A DNA stretch of 53,228 bases. It comes from Sunxiuqinia sp965372405. GTDB taxonomy: Bacteria > Bacteroidota > Bacteroidia > Bacteroidales > Prolixibacteraceae. Positions 8,674 through 17,798 of this stretch are shown piece after piece. The stretch is taken from NCBI GenBank assembly GCA_965372405.1, contig CBDVCE010000030.1, forward strand, positions 1 through 53,228, written 5' to 3'. The position numbers were made by a program, and so were the translations under genes. Every line of letters starts with the position of its first letter. The first letter of the stretch is position 1. The notes under the pieces were generated by a model, which saw only the letters and a list, made by a program, of their open reading frames with translations, was not told the DNA's origin and ran no database searches.

Positions 8674-9030
8674 AGTAAACATTCTATGATTTTTCTAGAT
8701 AAGGTTTATAATCACGAGGATCTCACTAAGGAATACAGAAGGTTGGCTCGTAAGTATCATCCGGATAAGGGTGGTGATGAGTTGCTTATGATGCAGTTGA
8801 ATCGGGAGTATGAGATTAAGAAGAGGCATGTCGGTCAGGATAAGCATCGTAATTTTGATGATCTTCAAGAAGAAGATGTTGTCTATGTGAATGGTACGGA
8901 ATGTAAGGTGACACACGTTTCGCCGTATGCTTTTATTGCGAAAGCAAGATTTAAGAATAAATCAGCTGTTTTTGATAAGAAGACAGGGATCGCTGTAGGG
9001 AATAGGAAATACAAGGCCACTTTTATTTAA
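8659..9030 (+). CDS. small J-domain protein
   Basis: A 123-aa cytoplasmic protein with a short J-domain at residues 20-55. It has the helix II pattern LTKEYRRLARKY, then the HPD motif at 34-36 that activates DnaK-type ATPases, and a following helix ending NREYE. Helix I is short or missing, and there is no zinc-finger or DnaJ C-terminal domain. Residues 65-123 form an unrelated small, probably beta-rich, domain (DVVYVNGTECKV). The start could also be Met2 or Met10; all three follow or overlap the inverted repeat. The stop is one base from the RHH gene start, so the two genes are likely one unit. Confidence 0.75.
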   Translation: MMYNKSKHSMIFLDKVYNHEDLTKEYRRLARKYHPDKGGDELLMMQLNREYEIKKRHVGQDKHRNFDDLQEEDVVYVNGTECKVTHVSPYAFIAKARFKNKSAVFDKKTGIAVGNRKYKATFI

Positions 9031-9031
9031 T

Positions 9032-9214
9032 ATGAGCAAGCAGAAGAAGGTATTGACAGGCTTTCGTCTGTCTGAAGGCAATGTGCGGTTTATTGAAGAC
9101 ACCGGAAAGAAGTTGGGTTTAAACAAAACTTCGGTGTTGGATATGATGATTACTGTTGTGCGTAAGGATAAAAGTCTTTTTTCTGGATTGATTGAGAAAG
9201 CTTTAGATGATTAG
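9032..9214 (+). CDS. small ribbon-helix-helix-like protein
   Basis: A 60-aa basic protein. After a lysine-rich start, TGFRLSEGNVRFIEDTGKKL and the helix NKTSVLDMMIT follow the beta-strand/helix/turn/helix layout of MetJ/Arc-type DNA-binding proteins. It follows the J-domain gene by one base. It may bind the perfect inverted repeat at 8641-8673 and regulate the pair, which is inference. Low complexity and short length limit the assignment. Confidence 0.6.
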   Translation: MSKQKKVLTGFRLSEGNVRFIEDTGKKLGLNKTSVLDMMITVVRKDKSLFSGLIEKALDD

Positions 9215-9256
9215 AGTTGAAGATTAGTAGTATATTGTAAAAGTAAAATAAGACCT

Positions 9257-9577
9257 ATGGAAGAGTGTCAGCTTGATGTGAAAAACAATGAACAAGGTGC
9301 TGTTGAAATGCTCGATTTTCAAGGCGAAATGGTTCTGACTAACATGGAGTCATTGTTGCAGGAAATGTCCGCATTGGATTTTGGTTCCTCTGAGAAAATT
9401 ACAATCTCTTTAAAGAAAGTTGTTGATATTGATCTGTCTTTTTTGCAATTGCTTAAGTCTTTCTTGCTTGTATTAGAGACAAAACAATTGTCAGTTTATA
9501 TTGAATGGCCTGAGGATGAGTCTTTGATGGGGCTTCTTGAGCGTTCAGGTTTTAAGAATGTTTTTAAATTGAATTAA
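9257..9577 (+). CDS. STAS-domain protein at the head of the chemotaxis cluster
   Basis: A 106-aa single-domain protein resembling STAS (anti-sigma factor antagonist) folds. It has an early strand (VEMLDFQGEMVL), a central strand with ITISLKKVVDIDLSFLQLLKSF where STAS proteins carry their D-S/T switch, and a late helix (LLERSGFKNVF). The usual phosphorylatable serine after the aspartate appears here as DIDLSF, so phosphorylation is uncertain. It precedes the CheY gene by 7 bp and likely shares its operon. Small STAS proteins near CheA genes may act as phosphotransfer or scaffold proteins; the role here is unproven. Confidence 0.7.
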   Translation: MEECQLDVKNNEQGAVEMLDFQGEMVLTNMESLLQEMSALDFGSSEKITISLKKVVDIDLSFLQLLKSFLLVLETKQLSVYIEWPEDESLMGLLERSGFKNVFKLN

Positions 9578-9584
9578 TGATCCG

Positions 9585-9947
9585 ATGAAAAATATATTAG
9601 TAGTAGATGATTCACAAAGCATTCGGGAGGCAGTTTCTTTCGCATTGGAGGAGGCTGGTTTTAATGTGAAAAAGGCTTGTGATGGAGTTGATGCACTGGC
9701 AGTCTTTGAGACTGCTCATTTTGATCTGTTGTTGACTGACTTCCACATGCCTGAGATGAATGGATTAGAGCTTATAAAGCAGGTTAGGGCTCTTGCGAAA
9801 TATAAATATTTGCCAATTCTTGTTTTGACTACAGAAACACAGCGAGATATTGTGCAGGAGGCAAAACAGGCGGGAGCAACTGGGTGGCTTGTTAAGCCGT
9901 TTAATATGGAAAAACTTATAACAACAATCCGTAGAGTAGTTAGGTGA
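9585..9947 (+). CDS. CheY-like single-domain response regulator
   Basis: A 120-aa receiver domain and nothing else. The acidic pocket is Asp8/Asp9, the phospho-acceptor is Asp52 (TDFHMPEMNG), the switch threonine is Thr82 or Thr83, and Lys104 lies in VKPF. It is the expected phospho-acceptor for the CheA encoded directly downstream, whose start it overlaps by 4 bp, and would carry the signal to an output that is not in the window. The usual CheY length supports the start. Confidence 0.92.
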   Translation: MKNILVVDDSQSIREAVSFALEEAGFNVKKACDGVDALAVFETAHFDLLLTDFHMPEMNGLELIKQVRALAKYKYLPILVLTTETQRDIVQEAKQAGATGWLVKPFNMEKLITTIRRVVR

Positions 9948-11959
9948 TGGATAAATTTCAGCAACGATTTATAGATGAAGCTGGTGAGTACTTCGAAAGG
10001 TTGGAGCTTGTTTTATTAAACCTTGAAGCTGATTTCTCCAAAATTGAGTTAGTTGAGGAGGTTTTTCGGGTAATGCATTCCCTAAAAGGAAGTGGGGCTA
10101 TGTTCGGCTTTAATTCGCTTAGTGAAGCAACTCATGATCTGGAATCTCTCTATGATTTGATAAGAACTGGATCGATGAAGTTAAATTCTTCAATTATTAG
10201 TTTTACGCTTGAGTCAATTGATTTGCTTAAGAGACTGTTGGTAATTGAGGCTAATGATGATCTGAAAAAGGAGCTTATTCAATTTAAAATTGATGTTGCA
10301 AAAATGTTATCTGGTGAATTGGAAGGGAAGAATGAGCCAACTGACGATTTGAAATTTTTACCCCACAAAAAAAATATCAAGATTCCCGAAAAGGAAAAGA
10401 CAGCCTATTTTATAAGTTTTAAACCGCATAAGAATGTACTTCAAAACGGTACAAACCCACTTTATTTAATTGACGAATTACATACACTTGGGGAATGTGT
10501 TGCAAATGCATATTTCGAAGATTTGCCTCATCTGAAAAAACTGGAGCATGACGCTTGTTATACCAGTTGGCGAGCTGTTTTAAAAACGAATGAAGATATA
10601 AGTGAGATTGAGGATGTCTTTCTGTTTGTGAAAGAAGAAGGCAAACTTGAAGTTTTTCCGATTCTGAACTCCGCTTTTATTGAAGGTAATACGCAACAGC
10701 TATTTGAAGTTTCCCTGAGGGAGGCATTTGAATTAATTGGTGAAAATGAAGAGAAATCGGTAGCTGAGGAGGAGGATAAGCCAAAAGTATCCATCCCGAA
10801 TGATCGATCTGCCCTGTCTTCAATCCGGGTGAATTCACAAAAGATTGATGAGTATATGAATCTCGTGAGTGAAATGATTACTGCTCAGTCTCGATTAATG
10901 CTCATGACTGAAAAACGGGATGATCCTGAATTGATGGTTGTTGCTGAAAGTTTTCAGAAGTTAATTCGGCAGTTGAGGGATAATGCTTTTAATATGAGTC
11001 TGGTTCCACTTTTAAATATGATGGCTCGTTTTAAACGGCTTGTTCGCGATTTATCGGCAGAATTGAATAAGGAAGTAGAGCTGGTAACCGAAGGCTTAGA
11101 GACTGAGGTTGATAAAAATATGATTGAGAAGCTTACCGATCCCATGCTACATATCATTCGAAATTGTATTGATCATGGAATTGAAAATCCTGAATATCGT
11201 GTTAAGAATGGAAAATCGGCAAAGGGCACAATAAAGGTAAAAGCTAGTTATGTGGGAACCTTTGTGCAGGTTGAGATTATTGATGATGGTGCTGGATTAG
11301 ATTATAAAAAAATTCGCCAAAAAGCTATTGATAAGAGTATGCTTGAAGAGGAAGAAGAAGTAAGCTACTCTGAGCTGATCCAGCTAATTTTCGAACCTGG
11401 TTTTTCTACAACAACACAAGTCTCTGACGTTTCCGGACGGGGGGTAGGAATGGATGTAGCTCGACAGGCAATTAAGGATCTTAGAGGTGAAGTTGAGATT
11501 GATTCAACAGAAGGGGAGGGTACTCATATTACCCTTCGCGTTCCTCTTACATTATCAATTATTGATGGTTTGTTAACTCAGGTTAACGATGAATTTTTTG
11601 TTGTGCCAACAAGTAATATCGAAAAAATATACGCTCTGAATGAGGGCCAAAAGGTAAATGATTTCCGGCAGGTTATTATTTTTGATGGAAAGGAAATTCC
11701 ATATTTAAATTTGAGAAAAGAGTTCAATCCTGAATCTGATGAATTATCGAAGCAATATTTAATTGCAGTAAAAACTGATGGTGACCATTTATTTGGATTG
11801 ATTGTAGATGAAGTAATAAGAGAATATCAGGCAGTTGTTAAGCCACTTGGTAAAATGTTAAAACAGCACGATATGTTTTTTGGGGCAAGTATTTTAGGAG
11901 ATGGGAAACTGGCTTTGGTTATTGATACAAAGAAGATAATTAAAAACTATTCAGCATAA
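9944..11959 (+). CDS. cheA: chemotaxis histidine kinase CheA
   Basis: A 671-aa CheA with all main domains. The N-terminal Hpt domain has phospho-histidine His45 in VMHSLKGSGAMFGF. Around residues 155-245 is a likely P2-like response-regulator docking domain. A dimerisation helix pair follows (near 290-350), then the ATPase domain with N box (HIIRNCIDHGIE), G1 (DDGAGLDY), FEPGFSTT and G2 (SGRGVGMDVA), and finally a CheW-like regulatory domain (about 540-671). It overlaps the CheY gene and is two bases from CheW. It phosphorylates CheY and CheB in response to the MCP. Confidence 0.96.
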   Translation: MMDKFQQRFIDEAGEYFERLELVLLNLEADFSKIELVEEVFRVMHSLKGSGAMFGFNSLSEATHDLESLYDLIRTGSMKLNSSIISFTLESIDLLKRLLVIEANDDLKKELIQFKIDVAKMLSGELEGKNEPTDDLKFLPHKKNIKIPEKEKTAYFISFKPHKNVLQNGTNPLYLIDELHTLGECVANAYFEDLPHLKKLEHDACYTSWRAVLKTNEDISEIEDVFLFVKEEGKLEVFPILNSAFIEGNTQQLFEVSLREAFELIGENEEKSVAEEEDKPKVSIPNDRSALSSIRVNSQKIDEYMNLVSEMITAQSRLMLMTEKRDDPELMVVAESFQKLIRQLRDNAFNMSLVPLLNMMARFKRLVRDLSAELNKEVELVTEGLETEVDKNMIEKLTDPMLHIIRNCIDHGIENPEYRVKNGKSAKGTIKVKASYVGTFVQVEIIDDGAGLDYKKIRQKAIDKSMLEEEEEVSYSELIQLIFEPGFSTTTQVSDVSGRGVGMDVARQAIKDLRGEVEIDSTEGEGTHITLRVPLTLSIIDGLLTQVNDEFFVVPTSNIEKIYALNEGQKVNDFRQVIIFDGKEIPYLNLRKEFNPESDELSKQYLIAVKTDGDHLFGLIVDEVIREYQAVVKPLGKMLKQHDMFFGASILGDGKLALVIDTKKIIKNYSA

Positions 11960-11960
11960 A

Positions 11961-12446
11961 ATGAAAACTGAAATTATAAATGGTCTCAATTCTTATCTGA
12001 CATTTCAGTTAGGTGAAGAAAAATTTGCTGTTAATATTGGTCATGTTAAAAAAATATTGGAGAAGTCTGATGTTACAAAAGTGCCACATGTGCCTAAATA
12101 TTATAAAGGTGTAATCAATTTGTTTGGTGATGTTTTGCCAGTCGTTTGTGCACGTCAGCGGTTTGGAATGGAAACTGTAGAATACAATGAAACAACGTGT
12201 GTTATTGTTTTGATGCTTTCATTAAATGAGGAATCCTTTTCCATTGGTTTTATTGTTGATCAGGTTCATAAGGTGATTGAAATTGTTGATGACCAAATGC
12301 AGTTGCCCCCTGATTTTGGAAGTCGAATGGAGCATGACTTTATCAAGTCCATTGCAAATATTAACGATGAATTTGTAATTATACTGGATGTTGACAAGCT
12401 ATTTGATACCAGTGATTTGGAATTAATTAATCATGATGAATCTTAA
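11961..12446 (+). CDS. cheW: chemotaxis coupling protein CheW
   Basis: A 161-aa single CheW domain, the adaptor that links MCP tips to CheA. Seen are YLTFQLGEEKFAVNI, the VPHVPKYYKGVINLFGDVLP core with the conserved G-x-I-N-x-x-G motif, and the second half with GFIVDQVHKVIEI. Length is normal. It lies between cheA and the MCP gene with gaps of 1-12 bp. Confidence 0.95.
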   Translation: MKTEIINGLNSYLTFQLGEEKFAVNIGHVKKILEKSDVTKVPHVPKYYKGVINLFGDVLPVVCARQRFGMETVEYNETTCVIVLMLSLNEESFSIGFIVDQVHKVIEIVDDQMQLPPDFGSRMEHDFIKSIANINDEFVIILDVDKLFDTSDLELINHDES

Positions 12447-12458
12447 AAAAAGATAGAT

Positions 12459-14486
12459 ATGCGTTTTATCGATTTAAAAATCAGAACAAAGCTTTATTGG
12501 GCATTCGCCTCATTAATAATTATTGCTTTGTTGTTAGGAGTTAATTCTTTGTACACCATGTACAAATTTGATGCAGATGTAAAAACATTAACTGATGAAT
12601 ATTTGCCAGAATTGGTTTTAGCGAATAATATAAGTGTTAAAACACAGCAATTAGCCTTTAATATGGAAGGTTATCTTTCTACTGGAGATTCTAAGAACTA
12701 CCGGCAGGCAAAGAATCAGTTAGAGCAACTGAAACAAACAATTTTTGAGGGAGAGGAGTTGTTAAGTAAAGCCTCAAAATTAGCAACACTTGAACAAAAA
12801 CTGAGTGTAGCTAGAATACATATTCCCAAATATGAGCAGGTTATGTTAATGGCTTTTAAAACCAGTCAGGATATTTCAATTTTAAGATCAAGATTGGATG
12901 AGAATACCAATATTTTTACGGAAAACTGTAGAGCGTACCGCGATGTGCAAAACAATTTATTACAAAGAGAAATTCGCTCTGGGGATGTTCCCGATTCAAG
13001 GAGAATAAAATTGATAGCAATCTCAAAATTGATTGATACCAGTCTTGAGATTCAGAAAGATATTAATGAAGGTCAGTTAACAAAAAGCCTCGGAGCTTTT
13101 GATAGGGCACTTTTAAAGTTTGATGAGATTGATAGACTAATAAATGTTATTACTCCGGTAACGCGAAGAGATGATAATCGCAAGCAGCTGGCAGCAATAA
13201 ATGAGATAAAAGATGAATATAAATCTCAACTTTCAGATTTGAGACAATCGATTATTGAACTTGAAGAATACGACAAGCAGCATGAGAGTTTGTCTGGAAA
13301 ATTAGTTGAGAATGCCATTGAACTACGCGATGAAGGTGTTAATGATGCTGCTAAAACTTCCGATAGATTTTCAGGTACTATTGTAGCATCAATTATGAAA
13401 AATGTGATCGCAATTATTGTTGCAATCATACTCGGAGTTTTTGCTGCTATTTTTATGGCTCGATTAATAACCAGACCTCTTTTCAAAGGAATTGAATTTG
13501 CAAAGCAGATGTCTGATGGCGATTTGACAGTTGAGCTTGATATCGATCAGAAAGATGAGATTGGAGAATTGGCTAGTAACTTGCAGCAAATGAGTGAGAA
13601 GATAAGGCAAATTATTACTGCGGTTACAGTTGCTGCTGATAATATGGCATTTGCTAGTTTAGAGCTTAGTTCAACATCTCAGCATGTTTCTCAAGGATCG
13701 TCAGAACAGGCATCATCAGCAGAGGAAGTCTCTTCATCTATTGAAGAAATGGCTGCAAACATTCAGCAGAATACGGAGAATTCAAAAGAAACGAATAAGA
13801 TTTCGAATAAAGCTGATTTAGATATTCAGCGAGGACAGGAGAAGGTTGATAAAACAGCTGAAGCTATTCATGAAATTGCTGATAAAATTTCAATTATTGG
13901 AGATATTTCTTTTCAAACAAATATTCTGGCTTTAAATGCAGCTGTTGAGGCAGCAAGAGCCGGAGAGCATGGTCGTGGATTCGGCGTTGTGGCTGAGGAG
14001 GTTGGTAAGTTGGCTGAGCGTAGTAAAATTGCAGCTCTTGAAATTGATGAGCTTACCAAATCAAGTGTAAATAATGCTGAAGAAGCTGGTGCATTAATGA
14101 AAGAGATTGTGCCAGAGATTCAAAAAACATCTAAATTAATTCAGCAGATTGCATCAGCTAGCATTCAGCAAAGTTCTGGAGCCGATCAAATAAATTCGGC
14201 CATTCAGCAGTTGAACTTAATAACACAGCAAAATGCAGCTGCATCGGAACAATTAGCAACCAATGCCGTAGAAATGTCAAGTCAGGCTGAGAACTTACAG
14301 GAAATAGTTTCTTTCTTTAAAGTAATGAAAGAAGAGGATGAGGGGATATTGAGCAGAAGAAGGAAAAAGGTGGAAACTCCGAAGCTGGAAGCAGCAACTG
14401 AAACAGTTAAAAATGATTTAGGAGGAGTTTTAATTGATTTGTCTGAGAATGCAGATGAGAATGATGAGGAATTTGAACGATTCTAA
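12459..14486 (+). CDS. methyl-accepting chemotaxis protein
   Basis: A 675-aa transmembrane chemoreceptor. TM1 lies at about 12-32, a periplasmic helical sensor of about 270 residues follows (four-helix-bundle style, ligand unknown), then TM2 at about 312-335 and a HAMP domain starting near ARLITRPL. The cytoplasmic signalling hairpin has its conserved tip near 485-505 (ALNAAVEAARAGEHGRGFGV). Glutamine/glutamate pairs suitable for methylation by CheR and deamidation by CheD occur in the flanking helices. The C-terminus is an acidic linker ending EEFERF, which could be a tether peptide for CheR/CheB (inference). It is the only MCP in the window. Confidence 0.95.
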   Translation: MRFIDLKIRTKLYWAFASLIIIALLLGVNSLYTMYKFDADVKTLTDEYLPELVLANNISVKTQQLAFNMEGYLSTGDSKNYRQAKNQLEQLKQTIFEGEELLSKASKLATLEQKLSVARIHIPKYEQVMLMAFKTSQDISILRSRLDENTNIFTENCRAYRDVQNNLLQREIRSGDVPDSRRIKLIAISKLIDTSLEIQKDINEGQLTKSLGAFDRALLKFDEIDRLINVITPVTRRDDNRKQLAAINEIKDEYKSQLSDLRQSIIELEEYDKQHESLSGKLVENAIELRDEGVNDAAKTSDRFSGTIVASIMKNVIAIIVAIILGVFAAIFMARLITRPLFKGIEFAKQMSDGDLTVELDIDQKDEIGELASNLQQMSEKIRQIITAVTVAADNMAFASLELSSTSQHVSQGSSEQASSAEEVSSSIEEMAANIQQNTENSKETNKISNKADLDIQRGQEKVDKTAEAIHEIADKISIIGDISFQTNILALNAAVEAARAGEHGRGFGVVAEEVGKLAERSKIAALEIDELTKSSVNNAEEAGALMKEIVPEIQKTSKLIQQIASASIQQSSGADQINSAIQQLNLITQQNAAASEQLATNAVEMSSQAENLQEIVSFFKVMKEEDEGILSRRRKKVETPKLEAATETVKNDLGGVLIDLSENADENDEEFERF

Positions 14487-14501
14487 AAGGTAAAGAATAT
14501 T

Positions 14502-15365
14502 GTGATTTTTCAGATAATAGAAATAACGGATGATCAGTACTTGAAATTGAGCGGTTTGGTTTCTGATAAGTTTGGAATCAAGTTACCTATCGATAAGCGA
14601 ATCATGTTTCAGTCAAGGTTGCAGCCTCGTCTGCGTGAGCTGGGAATGGACTCGTTTAAAGCCTATTCTGACTATATTTTTAAATCTGAAAATACCATTT
14701 CTGAACTTTCGAAATTGATTGATTTTGTATCAACTAACAAAACTGATTTTTTTAGGGAGAATGAGCATTTTGATTTGATTCTAAACCGTTTGCTTCCCGA
14801 TATATTTAGTGGTGTGGAAAAGACTAAAGATCGGTTTATTCGATGCTGGAGCGCTGGATGCTCAAATGGTCAGGAAGCCTTTTCCTTGGCTATGACACTG
14901 GAGGAATTCAAGCGGAGAAATGAACGTTTTGTTGATTACCAAATTCTGGGAACTGATGTTTCGGATAGGATGCTTAAAACGGCAAAGAGCGGTATTTATC
15001 CATATTCTCAAGTAGAGATGATTCCTGAAGAATACTTGAAGAAGTATGTTATGAAAAGTAAGGATCAGGAAAACCCTCGGATCAAAATCATGAAATCTAT
15101 TCAGTTGAAAACAGAATTTAGGTATTCAAACTTAATGGATAAAAAATATTCGATCAATCAAATGTTTCAAATTATATTTATTCGAAATACATTAATATAT
15201 TTCAATCAGGAAAATCAATTTGAAATTTTAAAGAAAATTATTGATCGATTATTGCCGGGAGGCTATTTATTTATTGGACATTCTGAATCGCTAATAAATT
15301 TAGATTTGCCAATTAGGATTGTTTCCCCAAGTGTGTATCAGAAATTAAGTAATGAGATAATATGA
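14502..15365 (+). CDS. cheR: chemotaxis protein methyltransferase CheR
   Basis: A 287-aa enzyme that methylates glutamates of the MCP with S-adenosylmethionine. The N-terminal helical domain carries a typical TNKTDFFRE motif. The SAM-binding domain shows WSAGCSNGQEAFSLAM, LGTDVSDRML, and FIRNTLIYFNQ, the usual (R)N-x-L-I-YF signature. The start is a GTG, chosen because it gives a normal family length and follows the MCP by 15 bp. The last four bases overlap the next gene. Confidence 0.94.
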   Translation: MIFQIIEITDDQYLKLSGLVSDKFGIKLPIDKRIMFQSRLQPRLRELGMDSFKAYSDYIFKSENTISELSKLIDFVSTNKTDFFRENEHFDLILNRLLPDIFSGVEKTKDRFIRCWSAGCSNGQEAFSLAMTLEEFKRRNERFVDYQILGTDVSDRMLKTAKSGIYPYSQVEMIPEEYLKKYVMKSKDQENPRIKIMKSIQLKTEFRYSNLMDKKYSINQMFQIIFIRNTLIYFNQENQFEILKKIIDRLLPGGYLFIGHSESLINLDLPIRIVSPSVYQKLSNEII

Positions 15366-16261
15366 GTTCAAAAATGAGTGATAAGAATGAAGAGCTGATC
15401 AGGCAATTAGAAGAACGGCTTAAAAGTAATTCGGAATTGCAGACAAGGATTGACGAGCTTTCGGAGAATTTATACGAAGTCAATAAGAAATTGCAAAAGG
15501 CAGAGGCTTTTAAAGGGCATTTTATCAGTAATATTACGAATGAAATTATCAATCCTTTTGCCAGTATTTTAGCACTTTCTGAGAATATTCAGAGTTTGAA
15601 GGCTGAAAATATGGATAAAGCCAGGCAAATGGCAGCCCTCATTAATAATGAAGCTTTTCATTTGGATTTTCAACTTAAGAATATTTTTGCCGCTGCAGCT
15701 ATTGAGTCTGGAAAAGAGTTTGTTACATGTTCTCCTGTAAACCTTCAAGAGTTACTTAAATCAGTAATTGGGTATTTCAAGAAACAGATTGATTCCAAGC
15801 AAATTCAAGTAGTTTTTGATCTTGAAGATCTTTCCGGTGAGGAGCTTGCCAAATCGTTTGCTACAGATGGTGTTAAAGTGGAGATGATATTAAAAAACTT
15901 GCTTAGTAATGCGATTAAGTTTAGTCATGCTGGAGGTGAGATTAAATTTAAACTGAGTATTGTTGAATCTGGCTTGGAAATATTGGTTCAGGATTTTGGG
16001 AAAGGTGTACCTGAGGAATATCGTGATCAAATATATGATCGGTTCAAACAAGTGGATGAACGGATTAATTCTATAAATAGTGGGCATGGATTGGGACTCT
16101 CAATTGTGAAATCGTATTGCACAATGCTTGATGGAAAACTTGATTTGCAATTCCCTGCTGATGGAGGTACAAAAGTATTTATTGAACTTCCTGTAGCAAG
16201 TGTTGTAGATCAAGAAGATGATTTGTCTGATTTTATGATTGATATAGGTGAAAAGTTTTAG
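15362..16261 (+). CDS. histidine-kinase-like protein lacking the phospho-histidine
   Basis: A 299-aa cytoplasmic protein with an N-terminal coiled coil (10-50), a HisKA-like helix and a HATPase_c domain. The phospho-acceptor motif normally reads S-H-E-[IL]-R-T-P; here it is ITNEIINPF, with Asn60 at the histidine position (codon AAT). The ATP-binding half looks intact: N box KNLLSNAIKFS, G1 DFGKGVP, and G2 GHGLGLSIV. It therefore probably cannot autophosphorylate in the usual way and may act as an ATP-binding regulator or partner of another kinase, such as the hybrid kinase three genes downstream. It is translationally coupled to cheR and sits 3 bp before cheD. Confidence 0.82.
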   Translation: MSSKMSDKNEELIRQLEERLKSNSELQTRIDELSENLYEVNKKLQKAEAFKGHFISNITNEIINPFASILALSENIQSLKAENMDKARQMAALINNEAFHLDFQLKNIFAAAAIESGKEFVTCSPVNLQELLKSVIGYFKKQIDSKQIQVVFDLEDLSGEELAKSFATDGVKVEMILKNLLSNAIKFSHAGGEIKFKLSIVESGLEILVQDFGKGVPEEYRDQIYDRFKQVDERINSINSGHGLGLSIVKSYCTMLDGKLDLQFPADGGTKVFIELPVASVVDQEDDLSDFMIDIGEKF

Positions 16262-16264
16262 AAA

Positions 16265-16726
16265 TTGATTGAGGAAGAAAAATATTATCTACATCCCTCA
16301 AACTTGTTTGTTTCAGGGAAAGAATGCGTGGTGAATACCGTATTGGGTTCCTGTGTGGCAGTTTGTTTGTTTGATGAAAAACGTCAGATTGGCGGGATAA
16401 ATCATTACATGCTGCCATTTTGGAATGGAGATGGTTTGGAGAGTCCGAAGTACGGAAATATTGCAATCAACAGGTTAATTGACGAATTGGTAGCACTTGG
16501 AGCTTCAAAAAACAATTTGGTTGCTAAGATTTTTGGAGGCGGAAAGGTACTGGCAGATGTTAAATCATTTCATATAGGAGAACGTAACATTGCTATAGCC
16601 TATAAAATTCTTGAGGAGGAAAGGATACCTGTTGTGGCTTCCAGCACAGGAGGAGATCGGGGGCGAAAAATTATTTTCAACCCTTTAACAGGTGATGTGT
16701 TACAGAAGTACTTAAATAAGAGATAG
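16265..16726 (+). CDS. cheD: chemoreceptor glutamine deamidase CheD
   Basis: A 153-aa enzyme that converts receptor glutamines to methylatable glutamates. The catalytic cysteine is Cys30 in VLGSCVAVC, the histidine is His47 in GGINHYMLP, and the third catalytic position lies in the KIFGGGKVL/ER-N-I-A region. The start is a TTG placed to give the normal N-terminus, 3 bp after the previous stop; the stop TAG overlaps the GTG of cheB. Presence of CheD beside CheR and CheB gives a complete adaptation set. Confidence 0.93.
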   Translation: MIEEEKYYLHPSNLFVSGKECVVNTVLGSCVAVCLFDEKRQIGGINHYMLPFWNGDGLESPKYGNIAINRLIDELVALGASKNNLVAKIFGGGKVLADVKSFHIGERNIAIAYKILEEERIPVVASSTGGDRGRKIIFNPLTGDVLQKYLNKR

Positions 16727-17793
16727 TGTTAGAGAAGAAAGAGAAAATAAAGGTTCTGGTTGTTGATGATTCAGCTGTTGTTCGAACTGCGTTGACAGAT
16801 ATTCTCAATAGTGATCCTGATATTACCGTGATTGAAACAGCTGCAGATCCGTATATTGCTGTAAAGAAAATTGCGAAACAATTGCCAGATGTTATAACTC
16901 TGGATATGGAGATGCCAAGAATGAATGGATTGACATTTCTTAAAAAACTGATGGAGCAACACCCAATTCCCGTAGTCGTAATATCATCAATTACAGGAGA
17001 AAGATCGGATATTGCAATTCGGGCTCTAAAGCTTGGTGCTGCAAATATCATTACAAAACCAAAACTAGATTCACCCGAAAAATTTGAAGAATATAAGATA
17101 GCTATTTGTGATTCTGTAAAATCAGCTGCAATAACAAAACCATTTTTAAGGAAGCTTATCCGCAGAAAACAATTGAAGCATGAAGAGAGTTTGAGGCTTC
17201 CTTTTAATGAAATGAAAGCTAAGATTATTTCACCAAAAATGATTGTTATTGGAGCTTCTACTGGTGGAACAGAGGTGTTGTCTAGCATTTTCAAATCGTT
17301 GAAGAATAATTTGCCACCAATACTGGTGGTTCAGCATATGCCTGGTGAGTTTACAAATGCTTTTGCTAAACGACTTGATAATGAAAGTGACCTCAAAGTG
17401 AAAGAAGCTGAGAATGGCGAAGCTCTATATGCAGGGCATGTTTACATTGCAAATGGCTTTAATCATTTAGTTGTTCGGAAAATTGAAAATCAGTATGTTT
17501 GTATGGTTCAGGATGGAGAAATGGTCAATCGCCATCGTCCTTCCATTGATGTGTTGTTTAATTCTGTTGCTGAAATTGTAGCAAACGAAGCTATGGGTAT
17601 TTTGCTCACAGGAATGGGAGTGGATGGAGCTCAGGGCTTACTCAGTATAAAAAATAATGGAGGGACTTGTGTTGCACAAAACGAGCTTACATCAGTTGTT
17701 TTTGGCATGCCAAAAGAAGCAATTAGACTTGAAGCAGCAAATAAGATTGGAAGCCCTTCAGAAATAGTCGAATGGATTAATAATTTTTCCTAA
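16726..17793 (+). CDS. cheB: chemotaxis methylesterase/response regulator CheB
   Basis: A 355-aa two-domain protein. The receiver domain (1-125) has acidic residues in VVDDS and phospho-acceptor Asp60 (LDMEMPRMNG). A linker leads to the methylesterase domain (about 165-355) with the catalytic serine in GASTGGTE, histidine in VVQHMPGEF and aspartate in GMGVDGAQG. It removes methyl groups from the MCP when phosphorylated by CheA. The start is GTG overlapping the cheD stop by one base. Confidence 0.95.
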   Translation: MLEKKEKIKVLVVDDSAVVRTALTDILNSDPDITVIETAADPYIAVKKIAKQLPDVITLDMEMPRMNGLTFLKKLMEQHPIPVVVISSITGERSDIAIRALKLGAANIITKPKLDSPEKFEEYKIAICDSVKSAAITKPFLRKLIRRKQLKHEESLRLPFNEMKAKIISPKMIVIGASTGGTEVLSSIFKSLKNNLPPILVVQHMPGEFTNAFAKRLDNESDLKVKEAENGEALYAGHVYIANGFNHLVVRKIENQYVCMVQDGEMVNRHRPSIDVLFNSVAEIVANEAMGILLTGMGVDGAQGLLSIKNNGGTCVAQNELTSVVFGMPKEAIRLEAANKIGSPSEIVEWINNFS

Positions 17794-17798
17794 TTGGT

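Noticed and set aside
16677..17294. 205-codon minus-strand frame opposite cheD/cheB
   Set aside because: Both cheD and cheB are unambiguous by catalytic motifs; the reverse frame is a shadow.
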